64,000 nucleotides of DNA from Pedobacter sp. KBS0701 (GCF_005938645.2 NZ_CP042171.1:4030001-4094000); one strand, 5' to 3'. Positions 53,070 to 62,230 are shown, counted from the stretch's first letter. Notes: generated from the letters alone by a model not told the origin. Program-made: numbers and translations.

Positions 53070-56057
53070 TTAGAATGATGCACTTACACCAAAACTATAG
53101 GTTCTTGTTTTTGGATAATAATTGTTATTGTCTATACCTGGCGTTACACCACCCATATTAATCTCAGGATCAATACCGCTGTAGTTTGTAATCACGAAAA
53201 GATTATTTGCTGTAACGTAAAGTCTGATCGCTTTAATTGATTGTGCTTTTGGCTTAATGGTGTAACCGATTGTAGCATTGTCTAAGCGCAGGTAAGAACC
53301 ACTTTCCACAAAACGATCAGAAATCAGGTATGCATTTGTATCGTTGAAAGATTCGCCTAAAGTAAATCTGGGGATATTTTGCAGCTTGGCATCAGCCGGA
53401 TTGTTTAATGATGCCATTGTTGCATTTAGGATTTTATTACCTAATACCCCACGAACAAGGAAATTCAAATCCCAGTTTTTATAGTTGAAGGTATTTGCCC
53501 ATCCGTAAATTAATTTTGGTTGTGCATCGCCTGCAATTTTAGCATCAGTGGTTAAGGGTTGTGTAGCGATGGTTTGTCCGGCAGCATTAACATAAGTACT
53601 TACGCCAGCCGCATTTTTACCCGCATAGTTCCATAAATTGAAGGTACCCAGGGCATAACCTGGCTGAATTAACTGACTGAAATTTCCTGACTGGCCTTTA
53701 CCACCCAACTGAGCCGTTTGAATGAATGAGATTTTATAGAAATCATCAGATAAGGTTTCTACAACGTTTTTATTGTGTGCTATGTTTGGAGAGGTTGTCC
53801 ATTTGAAATTGTCAGTTTTAACTGCAATAGCGTTTAAAGAGAACTCCACACCTTTATTTTTGATTTTACCTACGTTGGCTGTTATGTTTGGCAGGAAAAA
53901 CTGCGTGGTAGATACTTCATAACGATCGTAAATTAAATCAGAAGTTTTCTTCACATAAAAATCAACTGAACCTGTAATTCTGTCTTTAAATAAGCCAAAA
54001 TCTAAACCAATGTTGGTGGTTGCCGTACTTTCCCATTTCAAATCCGGATTCGGATTTCTTACCGGCCCAATTGCATTGCTGATATTGCCATTATTTAAAA
54101 ACTTACTATTTCCGGCAGGCGTACCGTAAATCAGTAGTGCAGAAAAGGCATCAAAACCTAAACTGTTGCCTGAAACACCATAACCTGCACGTAGTTTTAA
54201 ATCACTCACTACCGGAACAGTTTTCATAAAATCCTCGCCAATAATTCTCCATCCGGCAGATACAGCAGGGAATAAACCCCAACGGTTATTTCTTCCGAAA
54301 GCAGATGAACCATCATTTCGTAACGAGGCCTGAAATAAATATTTCTCGTTGTAATTATATTGAACCCTTCCGTAGTAGGAAATTAATCTTAAGGTAGATA
54401 TCGGGGCGTTATTGAATGCGATTTGCGAAAGCAACGTCGGGTTTGAAAGGAAAAGGTTGTTGTAACCTAAATTATCATTTGAGAAATTCTGTGTGGTAAC
54501 GCCAAAACCATCATTGGTTCTGTCTTCCTGCCATGAATAACCTGCAAGTAATTTCAAACCGTGTTTCCCGAAAGTTTTATCATAATTAAAATAACCTTCA
54601 AGTACCTGACTTTTATTTAAAACATCAAATTTTTGCGCCTGTCCGTTAACACCCCTTGCTAATCCCGATTGGCTGTTCAGGTAAGTGCTGTAATTATTCT
54701 GATCCCTTTGCGAAGAAACACTGGCTGTGAACTTCAGGCCATCAAGAATATTCACCTGCGCCATTCCATTAATCAGTGTTTTATTGTTCAGGTTATTGAT
54801 GACATTATTATCTACAATTGATAAAGGATTTCTCGTTCCGCTTCCGGTACGGTTATAGTTTTCTTTGTAAGTACCATCAGTGTTGAATGGACTTACCGTT
54901 GGTAAATAGAACAGCATATTTGGTAAAGCCTGCGTTTGATAAATATCCGAGCTTTTTGAATTGCTGTTGGTAACCGTTAAGCCAAGTTTTAACCTGTCGT
55001 TAAAAAATTTCTGATTGATATATGCCCTTACAATAGTTCTTTTTAAAGAAGTATTTTTTAGTATTCCTTTGTTATCCAGGTAATTTACACTAGCGCCATA
55101 ATCGGATGCCTGACCAGAACCACCGAAAGAAACATTATGATTCTGTGAAAAACCTGTTCTTTCCAATAACGATTGCCAGTTGGTATCAGAACCATCGTCA
55201 TCGATCGGGTTTAAAGTCTGTTTATTATCTGCAAGGTACTGCCTTAACTCTGGCGCAGATAGCATATCATATTTCTTGGAAACCTTTTCTACCGCAGCAT
55301 AACCATTGTATGAAAGGCGTGCCTGCCCATTTTTAGATCTTTTTGTGGTCACCATAATTACCCCATTTGCAGCGCGTGAACCATAAATTGCCGTTGAGGA
55401 TGCATCCTTTAAGATATCTATACTTTCAATATCGGCAGGGGCCAATAAATCAATTGATGCTCCCGGAACACCATCGATAACATAAAAAGGCTCTTGTGCT
55501 GCACCTTCTCTGAATGATGAAGGCCCACGAAGTGTAATTGATGGCTTAGCATTTGGATCGCCACTTTTGGTTACATTTAAACCGGCAACCTTTCCTTGAA
55601 GTAACTGGGCGGGATTTACCATTACACCCTGATTAAATTCTTCAGACTTAATGGAGGTTACTGAACCCGTTACATCTTTTTTATTCGCTGTACCATAACC
55701 GATTACCACAACGTCCTTCAATGTCTGATTGTCTGGCATGAGCGTTACATTAATTCGCGTTTGATTACCAACAGGCACTTCCTTTGAGATGCTACCCAGC
55801 ATGGAAAAAACTAAAACGTTTGATGATTTTACCGATAGGGTGTAGTTTCCATCAGGATTTGTAGAAGTTCCGCCTGTCGAACCTTTTATTCTTATCGTTA
55901 CACCAGGAATCGGCTGGTTGGTTTCATCAACAACCCTACCGCTAATGTTCCGGGTATTTTGCGCCATTACATTTATGGAGAAAAGCATTAGCATAATCAA
56001 TACCCCCTGCAGCCTGCGTACCTCAGTAAAGTAAATCAGTTTGTAAATTTTTTTCAT
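53070..56057 (-). CDS. SusC-family TonB-dependent transporter, no STN domain (locus 2)
   Basis: 995 residues. Signal peptide (to about residue 32, INVMAQ), carboxypeptidase-regulatory-like domain (ISGRVVDETNQPIPGVTIRI, about 37-115), plug (GYGTANKKDVTGSVTSIKSE, VNPAQLLQGKVAGLNV) and beta-barrel ending TRTYSFGVSASF. Without an STN domain it is not tied to a FecR/ECF pair, so regulation must differ from locus 1. It heads the operon SusC - SusD - PLC - phosphatase, with the PHP gene after. TonB-energised uptake across the outer membrane. Confidence 0.94.
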   Translation of the reverse strand: MKKIYKLIYFTEVRRLQGVLIMLMLFSINVMAQNTRNISGRVVDETNQPIPGVTIRIKGSTGGTSTNPDGNYTLSVKSSNVLVFSMLGSISKEVPVGNQTRINVTLMPDNQTLKDVVVIGYGTANKKDVTGSVTSIKSEEFNQGVMVNPAQLLQGKVAGLNVTKSGDPNAKPSITLRGPSSFREGAAQEPFYVIDGVPGASIDLLAPADIESIDILKDASSTAIYGSRAANGVIMVTTKRSKNGQARLSYNGYAAVEKVSKKYDMLSAPELRQYLADNKQTLNPIDDDGSDTNWQSLLERTGFSQNHNVSFGGSGQASDYGASVNYLDNKGILKNTSLKRTIVRAYINQKFFNDRLKLGLTVTNSNSKSSDIYQTQALPNMLFYLPTVSPFNTDGTYKENYNRTGSGTRNPLSIVDNNVINNLNNKTLINGMAQVNILDGLKFTASVSSQRDQNNYSTYLNSQSGLARGVNGQAQKFDVLNKSQVLEGYFNYDKTFGKHGLKLLAGYSWQEDRTNDGFGVTTQNFSNDNLGYNNLFLSNPTLLSQIAFNNAPISTLRLISYYGRVQYNYNEKYLFQASLRNDGSSAFGRNNRWGLFPAVSAGWRIIGEDFMKTVPVVSDLKLRAGYGVSGNSLGFDAFSALLIYGTPAGNSKFLNNGNISNAIGPVRNPNPDLKWESTATTNIGLDFGLFKDRITGSVDFYVKKTSDLIYDRYEVSTTQFFLPNITANVGKIKNKGVEFSLNAIAVKTDNFKWTTSPNIAHNKNVVETLSDDFYKISFIQTAQLGGKGQSGNFSQLIQPGYALGTFNLWNYAGKNAAGVSTYVNAAGQTIATQPLTTDAKIAGDAQPKLIYGWANTFNYKNWDLNFLVRGVLGNKILNATMASLNNPADAKLQNIPRFTLGESFNDTNAYLISDRFVESGSYLRLDNATIGYTIKPKAQSIKAIRLYVTANNLFVITNYSGIDPEINMGGVTPGIDNNNYYPKTRTYSFGVSASF

Positions 56058-56231
56058 GAATGAATAATTTATAGTTTGTTTGCATTAGCCAGAACGGCAC
56101 CTCATTTGGCCAAAACCCAATGACTAATTTGCTACAAAGATGAGCCCGGTTGGTTAGGAATTTATGATGTAAAAAATACTGAATTGTTAAATTAGGGAAG
56201 GAAAAGCATTGGAATGTTAAGAAAACAGCCA

Positions 56232-56275
56232 TTAAACGTCAGGTTAGATTTTTTAATTTAACATGACGTTTAACA
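56232..56275. promoter_or_regulatory. Inverted repeat with TTAACA direct repeats, candidate PhoB/PhoP-type site
   Basis: The arms 56232-56248 and 56257-56273 match at 15 of 17 positions (outer ten, TTAAACGTCA, perfect) round an 8-base loop. Within the right arm, TTAACA (56258-56263) and TTAACA (56270-56275) repeat with a six-base gap, close to the direct repeats of Pho-box elements in Bacillus. About 175 bases upstream of the phosphorus-type susC. It could instead be another regulator's site. Confidence 0.35.
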
Positions 56276-56325
56276 ATCATTTGCAAATCAAAATATTGAG
56301 GTCATTTGAGATTATTCATGGTGTC

Positions 56326-56345
56326 AGATATTTCCATTTGATTTG
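56326..56345. repeat. Partial copy of the 47.55-kb hairpin element
   Basis: Reads GTGTCAGATATTTCCATTTG, like the GTGTCAGATGTTTCCATCTG of the hairpin at 47552-47597, with two changes and no full right arm. The two copies bracket locus 2. Confidence 0.45.
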
Positions 56346-56568
56346 TGGATCTCTTTGAGAAATCAGCATTGCGAAAAGGCTATTCGCTGCTATTAAGACC
56401 CTGAAATAAATTACCTTCTGTGAGTTCGCTTAAAGCTTGGTTTACTCCATAGCTTTCCGCTTCGCTACAGTTCAGGACAACGATCGCATTTTAAACCGGT
56501 GAGGATAATCTAACAATCAAATGAATTAAATTTAATTCGCTTTTCATACCCTCTTCAGATCACAAGCG

Positions 56569-56576
56569 TAGTTTTG
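56569..56576 (+). promoter_or_regulatory. Candidate -7 element for the secreted unknown gene
   Basis: TAGTTTTG is an exact TAnnTTTG match, 36 bases before the ATG at 56612. No TTG -33 at the expected spacing. Confidence 0.45.
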
Positions 56577-56611
56577 AATCATAAAATTATTGATAATCAA
56601 AAAAAGAGAAT

Positions 56612-57343
56612 ATGAAAAGTCAAATCAAAAAAACAGCAATAACTGCTTGTTTCGCGCTGATGAGCATAGTAACACTAGCGCAGGTACGTCCAAATGATAA
56701 CCCTCCGGCACCACCTATAGGGCCTGGAGAAATGCTTCCTCATCCTGGGCGAAACAGAGGCGGTTTGGAAGGCGGTGCTTTAAAAGTTTTAACGTCACTA
56801 AACGGAAAGGTTATTGCCTACCAAACGAATGACAGGTATATTTATAATAGTTTCACCTTGCAAAATGGCAGTCAGGCGATCACAGTCAGGTTTCCGGAAC
56901 AACTAGGTAAACAATTAATGAGTGCAGCAGCTAAGGGTAAATCGGTAACTGTAAAAGGCTTTACAGATAATGGACCAGATGGTGTAAATGTATTCCAAAT
57001 GGCGAGTTTGCTGGTTGGTGGAACGCAAATAGCAGATAGCCCGCCAACCGTACCTATTGCACCAGTTAATGCACAGTCTGGAACCTTTACAGGAAAAATC
57101 AGTGATTTTAAGCGTGACCAGGGAGGTGCAATCCGCGGGCTTAGCCTCGACAATAAGGTACAGATAGATTTGCCTCCACCTGCAATTGAACAGTTACAAT
57201 CTTTATTAAAAGCTGGTGATAAAGTAAAGGTAACCGGAATTAAAGACACACCACCATCAGGTGTAGCATTGGAAACTGGTGCCCCAACCATCATTCACCC
57301 GGAAACCATAGAGATTAATGGACAGACTTATTTGTTGAGATAA
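56612..57343 (+). CDS. Secreted protein of unknown function with two similar halves
   Basis: 243 residues. Signal peptide of about 23 residues (ending VTLAQV), then a Pro/Gly-rich stretch (about 25-52), then two beta-rich modules: VLTSLNGKVIAYQTNDRY to VTVKGFTDNGPDG, and GTFTGKISDFKRDQGG to VKVTGIKDTPPSG. The repeat shape (a strand, a G-K-x-x-D/N turn, a VKVTG strand) suggests OB-like folds. I do not recognise a family. It is transcribed away from locus 2 and followed 614 bases later by a gene with a similar two-module plan. Confidence 0.75.
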   Translation: MKSQIKKTAITACFALMSIVTLAQVRPNDNPPAPPIGPGEMLPHPGRNRGGLEGGALKVLTSLNGKVIAYQTNDRYIYNSFTLQNGSQAITVRFPEQLGKQLMSAAAKGKSVTVKGFTDNGPDGVNVFQMASLLVGGTQIADSPPTVPIAPVNAQSGTFTGKISDFKRDQGGAIRGLSLDNKVQIDLPPPAIEQLQSLLKAGDKVKVTGIKDTPPSGVALETGAPTIIHPETIEINGQTYLLR

Positions 57344-57649
57344 TCTGGTTAGATCCTTTCGTGTGGACACATCTTTTGGTTTGGGTTTTTTATACGTTTT
57401 GCTAGCTTGCTTTAATAAATTTACAGGTTTTACCGAAGAACGCCGTCAATCCCAAGGGCCAGGAGAATCAAAAAAACAGGAGTAGTTCATTACAATTGGC
57501 ACAAACAAACCTGAAACGCAGTGGTTTTGTGTTCGTAATCACTGAATTAAAGCTCAAAATAGCATTGAACACAAAACAAAGTGCCGCTGTTTTTTTGATG
57601 TGCGTGAGATTGTGTAAAGAGCCCATTGCTGGATTGACAAAGCGCTTTG

Positions 57650-57673
57650 GGTACTTTGGCGCTCCAAAGTACC
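57650..57673. repeat. Perfect inverted repeat
   Basis: GGTACTTTGG, then CGCT, then CCAAAGTACC; followed by ATGCC/GGCAT pairing. It lacks a T-tail. Probably part of a dispersed intergenic repeat. Confidence 0.55.
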
Positions 57674-57845
57674 ATGCCACCGCGGCATAGAGCGGAAAAA
57701 ATCAACATTTATTTCCAAAGTATAGTTTTTAAGATATCAAAGCTTGCTATTAGCAGGAAAGATGCTGAAATAAATTCAGCATGACGATCGACCTAGGCAA
57801 CGACGCTAAAAAAAATGTAAACTAAAAGGGATGTACGATAGGGTT

Positions 57846-57877
57846 AGATTGGGAGAGCGAAATAGCTCTCCCAATCT
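57846..57877. repeat. 13-bp perfect hairpin upstream of the two-component operon
   Basis: AGATTGGGAGAGC pairs with GCTCTCCCAATCT round GAAATA, ending 80 bases before the ATG at 57958. No T-run follows. It could end upstream transcription or be a leader element. Confidence 0.5.
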
Positions 57878-57957
57878 TAAATTAATTGTTGACGCGTATG
57901 AACTAATTGGCTGCTTCGCTGTTAACTGATAAAATATACAGATATTTTGCAGATTGT

Positions 57958-58692
57958 ATGAAAATGGAGCAAGATAATGACGTAGAGCCATTAAAGATGA
58001 AAAATTACCGCCCCCTGCTGGTCGTGATCATCATTTTACTATTGGTTATTATCTGGTTATTAATAAAACCTCCTGTGCCTTTATTACCGAAAGCACCGGC
58101 ACACCATAACAGGCCACAGGTTGAACGACCGCATAAACAACGGATAATTACCGGAATCGTTACCAGGTATAAAAACAACCCTCATTTAGATATCAATTCA
58201 CTGGAACTGAAAACCGAAAAGGCTGGTTCAATCACTATTGATTTTAGGCCACATACTGCATCATGGGTAACCAGGATTGGTGCCATAGGAGAATCGGTTA
58301 CAGTAACTTATGGTTTAAACCCGAGCGATGAAGTAGTTGGTTACCAATTAATAGCCATTAAGAATAATAGAATGGGCATTAGCCAAACCCTTGATGATTT
58401 GCCCCCGCCTCCGGATGTTCCAAACCATCAGACAGAAAATTTTAAACTGGAGAAGCCTGTTTTGATCACAGATCAATACGGCGGTATTGTGGCGCTGAGG
58501 AAGAATAACCTTTTATTTCACTTTAAGCCAGGGCTGGTAGATGATATCGCACACCTCATCAAAGAAAGCGACACATTTCATCTTGTAGCGGTGAGGCGTC
58601 AGGATGACCAGGGCTTTATTAATATAAATCATGACAAAGTATATATTGTGCTTAGCATTACTATAGATAACAAAACATTCCTGGTAAGATGA
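57958..58692 (+). CDS. Membrane-anchored protein of unknown function, coupled to a two-component system
   Basis: 244 residues from ATG 57958; a TTG at 57907 extends the frame and ATGs at 57964 and 57997 are alternatives. One membrane helix (about 18-38: LLVVIIILLLVIIWLLI) precedes a Pro/His-rich segment and an extracytoplasmic part with two beta-rich modules, IITGIVTRYKNNPHLDIN and a GGIVALRKNNLLFHFKPG repeat, similar in plan to the secreted protein at 56612-57343. Its stop overlaps the response regulator start by four bases (ATGA), so it is cotranslated with it. It is a candidate sensor accessory. No family recognised. Confidence 0.75.
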   Translation: MKMEQDNDVEPLKMKNYRPLLVVIIILLLVIIWLLIKPPVPLLPKAPAHHNRPQVERPHKQRIITGIVTRYKNNPHLDINSLELKTEKAGSITIDFRPHTASWVTRIGAIGESVTVTYGLNPSDEVVGYQLIAIKNNRMGISQTLDDLPPPPDVPNHQTENFKLEKPVLITDQYGGIVALRKNNLLFHFKPGLVDDIAHLIKESDTFHLVAVRRQDDQGFININHDKVYIVLSITIDNKTFLVR

Positions 58693-59372
58693 AAATATTA
58701 TTAATAGAAGACGAGATAAAGTTAGCAGGATTTATTGCCGACGGCCTTACGCAGGCAGGTCACGTCTGTGATCTGGTTGCTGATGGCAACAAAGGGTTGG
58801 AAATGGCTATGGTTGGTCATTATGATCTTATCCTATTGGATATGATGTTGCCCTCTCTTAATGGCCTGGAAGTTCTAAAAAACCTGCGCAGCTTTAATAA
58901 TCAAACCCAGGTAATTATCATTAGTGCACTGAACGATACAGAACATGTGATAAACGGGCTTGACCATGGCGCTATTGATTATCTTAAAAAGCCGTTTGAA
59001 CTTGATGAATTGTTAGCCAGGATCCGTTCTGTACAACGCCGGTCATTGGCGCAGGGTTCACTGAAATTACAGGTGGCAGACCTTAAGGTAGACCTGTTGA
59101 CCAGGGAAGTTAGCCGTGCCGGCAAAGCAGTAATACTGAGTAACCGTGAATTTGCCCTCTTGGAATTTCTGCTTGCTAACCAAAACAAAGTGGTAACAAA
59201 ATCACAGATTCTCGAAAAAGTATGGGATATAAACTTCGATCCGGGTAGCAATGTTATAGAAGTTCACCTTTACCAGCTCCGGAAAAAAATGGACAGAGGT
59301 TACGATGAAGAATTGATCCATACGGTTGTTGGTCGGGGATATATATTGAAAGGTGACGTAAAACAAGGTTAA
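58689..59372 (+). CDS. OmpR/PhoB-family response regulator
   Basis: 227 residues. Receiver with IEDE (acidic pair), phospho-acceptor Asp51 in LILLDMMLPS, ISALND and YLKKPF. A winged-helix DNA-binding domain (about 130-222) has LSNREFALLEFLL, KSQILEKVWDINFDPGSNV, VHLYQLRKKMD and VVGRGYIL. Coupled upstream to the membrane-anchored protein (ATGA) and followed by the kinase with no gap. It acts as transcription factor for this system; targets unknown. Confidence 0.95.
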   Translation: MKILLIEDEIKLAGFIADGLTQAGHVCDLVADGNKGLEMAMVGHYDLILLDMMLPSLNGLEVLKNLRSFNNQTQVIIISALNDTEHVINGLDHGAIDYLKKPFELDELLARIRSVQRRSLAQGSLKLQVADLKVDLLTREVSRAGKAVILSNREFALLEFLLANQNKVVTKSQILEKVWDINFDPGSNVIEVHLYQLRKKMDRGYDEELIHTVVGRGYILKGDVKQG

Positions 59373-60710
59373 ATGAAAATAGGAAAGCGTCAGTTCGGTA
59401 TCAAATTAAAAATAACGGTAGCGTTCAGCCTGATTTTTATCTTGCTAAGTTTATCTTTCAACCTTTACTGTTACCGGAAAATCAGGATGCTGATGATATC
59501 CGACAATGATGCTTATTTAATAGCCAGGGCCGAAACACTTTTAGATAAAACCGAAGTATTACCTGCAATTATTCCTTTGCCAGATAATAATACTTCCATC
59601 AGGGTATTATATCATTCAGCAGGAAAACCCATTGTCGTTTTTCAATCCCCCGGAATCATTAAAAATATCCGTACCCCCACAAAAACGGGCGTAACCGATA
59701 CTTTGGGCATGAGGGTTGCCTACGTGGTGAGTAGCAATGAGGATAATCCCGCCGAATTGATGCTAGTACGCAGTGCAGATCATTTAGACAGCAACTTAAG
59801 ATACCTGCTCTTATTGCTTTTTGCCTGTAGCTTGCTCAGTGTTTTGCTTGCCGGTTTAATTGCCTATATCTTATCTTTTTATTTATTACAGCCCGTGCAG
59901 CGTATTATTAACGCGGCTAAACTCATCAATGCGCACAAACTCAGGGATGTTATTCCGGTGAAGAAAACGAATGATGAACTGCAGGAATTAACGGAAACCA
60001 TAAATATGATGCTGGTGAGAATTGATGAATCGTTACAACAGCAACAAAACTTTTTTGCCTCTGCATCGCACGAATTAAAAACTCCCCTAGCCATTATGCG
60101 TGCCGAAATTGAAGTTCAGCTATCGAAACCTGAATTGACACCAGCGTTATCAAACCTGATGAAGAGCCAGCTTGCTGAAATTAACAGGCTGCAACAGGTA
60201 GTACAGGAATTCTTGTTGGTAAGCCAGTTAAAGAGTAGTGGTATTACCTTGCATAAGCAACAAATAGATCTTTCTTTGGTTATACTGCGGTTATTTAACA
60301 GGTTACAACCGTTTTTGCAGCAAAAAAGTTTAAAGTCAAAGATTGATTTTGATCAGGATGCCGAAACTTTTTTAATCGTTGCCGATGATGACAAACTGAA
60401 TATCTTACTGATGAACCTCGTCGAAAATGCAATCAAATATGCTGTTCCAGGTACCACAATCAATTGTTCTGTGCAGCAGTCTATGTTTAAAGATCATATC
60501 GCCATAATTTTTAAAAACACCATCATCGAAGAAAGTTTCCCAACCGAAAATCTCCAAAATGCCTTCCACAGGGAAGCTATAGATTCAAATGGCGCTGGCA
60601 TTGGCCTTTGGCTGGTTAAAGAGATTACGCACTTACATCATGGAAATTTCCGCGTGGAAAGCAGCAACTTTGCTTTTGAAGCAATAGTTGATTTACCAAT
60701 TAGCGCATAG
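59373..60710 (+). CDS. Membrane sensor histidine kinase (two-component partner)
   Basis: 445 residues. First membrane helix about 14-33 (KITVAFSLIFILLSLSFN), an extracytoplasmic sensor of about 110 residues, a second helix (about 145-170: LLLLLFACSLLSVLLAGLIA), HAMP linker, HisKA (FASASHELKTPLAIMRAEIE), and HATPase_c (MNLVENAIKYA, GAGIGLWLVKEI). Shape fits the heavy-metal/CusS-like group, but the sensor domain is not identified. The ATG follows the regulator's stop directly. Confidence 0.94.
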   Translation: MKIGKRQFGIKLKITVAFSLIFILLSLSFNLYCYRKIRMLMISDNDAYLIARAETLLDKTEVLPAIIPLPDNNTSIRVLYHSAGKPIVVFQSPGIIKNIRTPTKTGVTDTLGMRVAYVVSSNEDNPAELMLVRSADHLDSNLRYLLLLLFACSLLSVLLAGLIAYILSFYLLQPVQRIINAAKLINAHKLRDVIPVKKTNDELQELTETINMMLVRIDESLQQQQNFFASASHELKTPLAIMRAEIEVQLSKPELTPALSNLMKSQLAEINRLQQVVQEFLLVSQLKSSGITLHKQQIDLSLVILRLFNRLQPFLQQKSLKSKIDFDQDAETFLIVADDDKLNILLMNLVENAIKYAVPGTTINCSVQQSMFKDHIAIIFKNTIIEESFPTENLQNAFHREAIDSNGAGIGLWLVKEITHLHHGNFRVESSNFAFEAIVDLPISA

Positions 60711-60870
60711 CTTTTTGGCACTAATCTAAAACCTGTATTGCACCAATTTAATATGAAGAAAAATTAATTCCACAAATCAGCAACACAACAAATTGATTTA
60801 CAATCAATTAATTAAAATATTCTTATTTAGGGTTTAAACATAATGATGCACATGGTGTTAAGCAAATCGT

Positions 60871-62088
60871 ATGAGCAAACAACTAGCTAAAGGCGTAACA
60901 GATAAGCGGATTATCTGGCCCTTACAATCTCTTAATTTTTTCATGGCCGATCTCCAGGCAGGGATAGGTCCGTTTTTAGGCATCTTCCTTTTAGCACATG
61001 GCTGGAAAAGCGGACTAATCGGCTCAGTGATGACCATTGGTGGAGTTGCCGGGATGATCATGACTATTCCAGCGGGTGCATTAATTGATGCTACCAAAAG
61101 AAAACGGTTTTATGTGGTTATATCTGCAATCTTCACCATACTGGCATCAGGAATAATCTTATTCACCCAGGAGTTTTGGCTGGTTAGTATTTCGCAAGTG
61201 GCAACAGCTATAGCCGGGTCGGCTATTGGGCCGGCTATAATCGGTATTACACTAGGCATAGTCAAACAAAAAGGTTTTAACAAGCAAAATGGTTATAACC
61301 AGGCATTCAACCACGCAGGCAATGTAGTCGGTTCTGCACTTTCTGGTTACCTCGGTTATAAATTTGGCATCACGGCCATATTCTTGCTCGCTGCTTTTTT
61401 TGGTTTATTGTCCATTATTTCAGTGTTATTGATTCCGGCTAAATCCATTGATGATCATGTAGCAAGAGGCATGAAAGAAGGAGAAAAAAATGAAAAAGCC
61501 AGCGGATTTAAAGTATTATTTCAATGTAAATCATTATTGGTATTGGCAGGCGCATTAGCCTTTTTTCATTTGGGAAACGGTGCGATGCTACCCCTCTATG
61601 GACTCGCCGCTGCTGCCAATGGCCATGGTAACGCTTCCGTATTTGTGGCCATGACCATTATCATTGCACAATTGGTCATGATCGGTACATCATTACTGGC
61701 CATGAAGATGGCAGATAAAAGAGGCTACTGGTTGGTCTTATTCATTTCTTTCCTATCCTTACCTATACGTGGCTTATTTGCCGCTTATATGCACAGTCAC
61801 GTAGGCATTTACCCCGTACAAATTTTAGACGGAATCGGAGCGGGCCTTCAAAGTGTTGCCGTTCCTGGCTTGGTTGCGCATATACTAAATGGTACAGGAA
61901 GGGTAAATATCGGACAAGGCGCAGTAATGACGGTACAAGGCCTGGGTGCTTCATTTAGTCCTGCAATTGGAGGCTGGATAGCTGAGGGAATAGGTTATAA
62001 TACTACTTTTATGATCCTTGGTGCGTTTGCTATTGGTTCTATCCTATTGTGGATCATATTTGCAAAAACAATTAAGGATGCTTGCTAA
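60871..62088 (+). CDS. Major facilitator superfamily transporter
   Basis: 405 residues with about 12 predicted membrane helices. N-half: FFMADLQAGIGPFLGIFLL, AGALIDATKRKRFYVVISA (a typical loop 2-3 basic motif), NQAFNHAGNVVGSALSGYLG. C-half: LALAFFHLGNGAMLPLYGL-like, DGIGAGLQSVAVPGLVAHI and GASFSPAIGGWIAE. Substrate not known. 142 bases before a metallophosphoesterase gene. Possibly an export function, given the downstream ArsB-like gene. Confidence 0.9.
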   Translation: MSKQLAKGVTDKRIIWPLQSLNFFMADLQAGIGPFLGIFLLAHGWKSGLIGSVMTIGGVAGMIMTIPAGALIDATKRKRFYVVISAIFTILASGIILFTQEFWLVSISQVATAIAGSAIGPAIIGITLGIVKQKGFNKQNGYNQAFNHAGNVVGSALSGYLGYKFGITAIFLLAAFFGLLSIISVLLIPAKSIDDHVARGMKEGEKNEKASGFKVLFQCKSLLVLAGALAFFHLGNGAMLPLYGLAAAANGHGNASVFVAMTIIIAQLVMIGTSLLAMKMADKRGYWLVLFISFLSLPIRGLFAAYMHSHVGIYPVQILDGIGAGLQSVAVPGLVAHILNGTGRVNIGQGAVMTVQGLGASFSPAIGGWIAEGIGYNTTFMILGAFAIGSILLWIIFAKTIKDAC

Positions 62089-62230
62089 CCCCTATTAATT
62101 CTTATATGATAGCATGGTAGTAAATAAACGCTGTTGTAAGAGGTTAAAAAAATACATCAAACGATAACAAAAGAGAAACAAGATTCTACAGGATCTTTAA
62201 AAACACTTCGCGAATACAAAAAATAAATCT

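Larger units (their letters stand above)
56058..56611. other. Divergent intergenic region upstream of locus 2
   Basis: About 550 bases between the SusC gene and the secreted unknown protein. It holds a long imperfect inverted repeat with TTAACA repeats (56232-56275), a fragment of the GTGTCAGATGTTTCC element (56326-56345), and a -7 element for the plus-strand gene (56569-56576). Confidence 0.6.
57344..57957. other. Gene-free region with several palindromes
   Basis: About 610 bases. Contains a 10-bp-arm palindrome (57650-57673), an 8-bp-arm hairpin ATGCTGAA / TTCAGCAT (57762-57782) of a type that looks repetitive, and a 13-bp-arm perfect hairpin (57846-57877) some 80 bases before the next start. 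Short frames on both strands over 57468-57690 overlap the repeats and are not convincing. Confidence 0.55.

Noticed and set aside
56872..57294. 140-residue minus-strand frame
   Set aside because: It runs opposite the signal-peptide protein at 56612-57343, whose start has a good -7 element. The reverse frame lacks features.
57468..57690. Opposite overlapping frames, 64-70 residues
   Set aside because: They overlap palindromic repeats on both strands. Neither shows a signal, domain or ribosome site.
62089..62230. Separate transcription unit for the metallophosphoesterase
   Set aside because: No clear terminator or TAnnTTTG element was found in the 142-base gap, so I could not decide whether it is an independent unit; left as possible operon.
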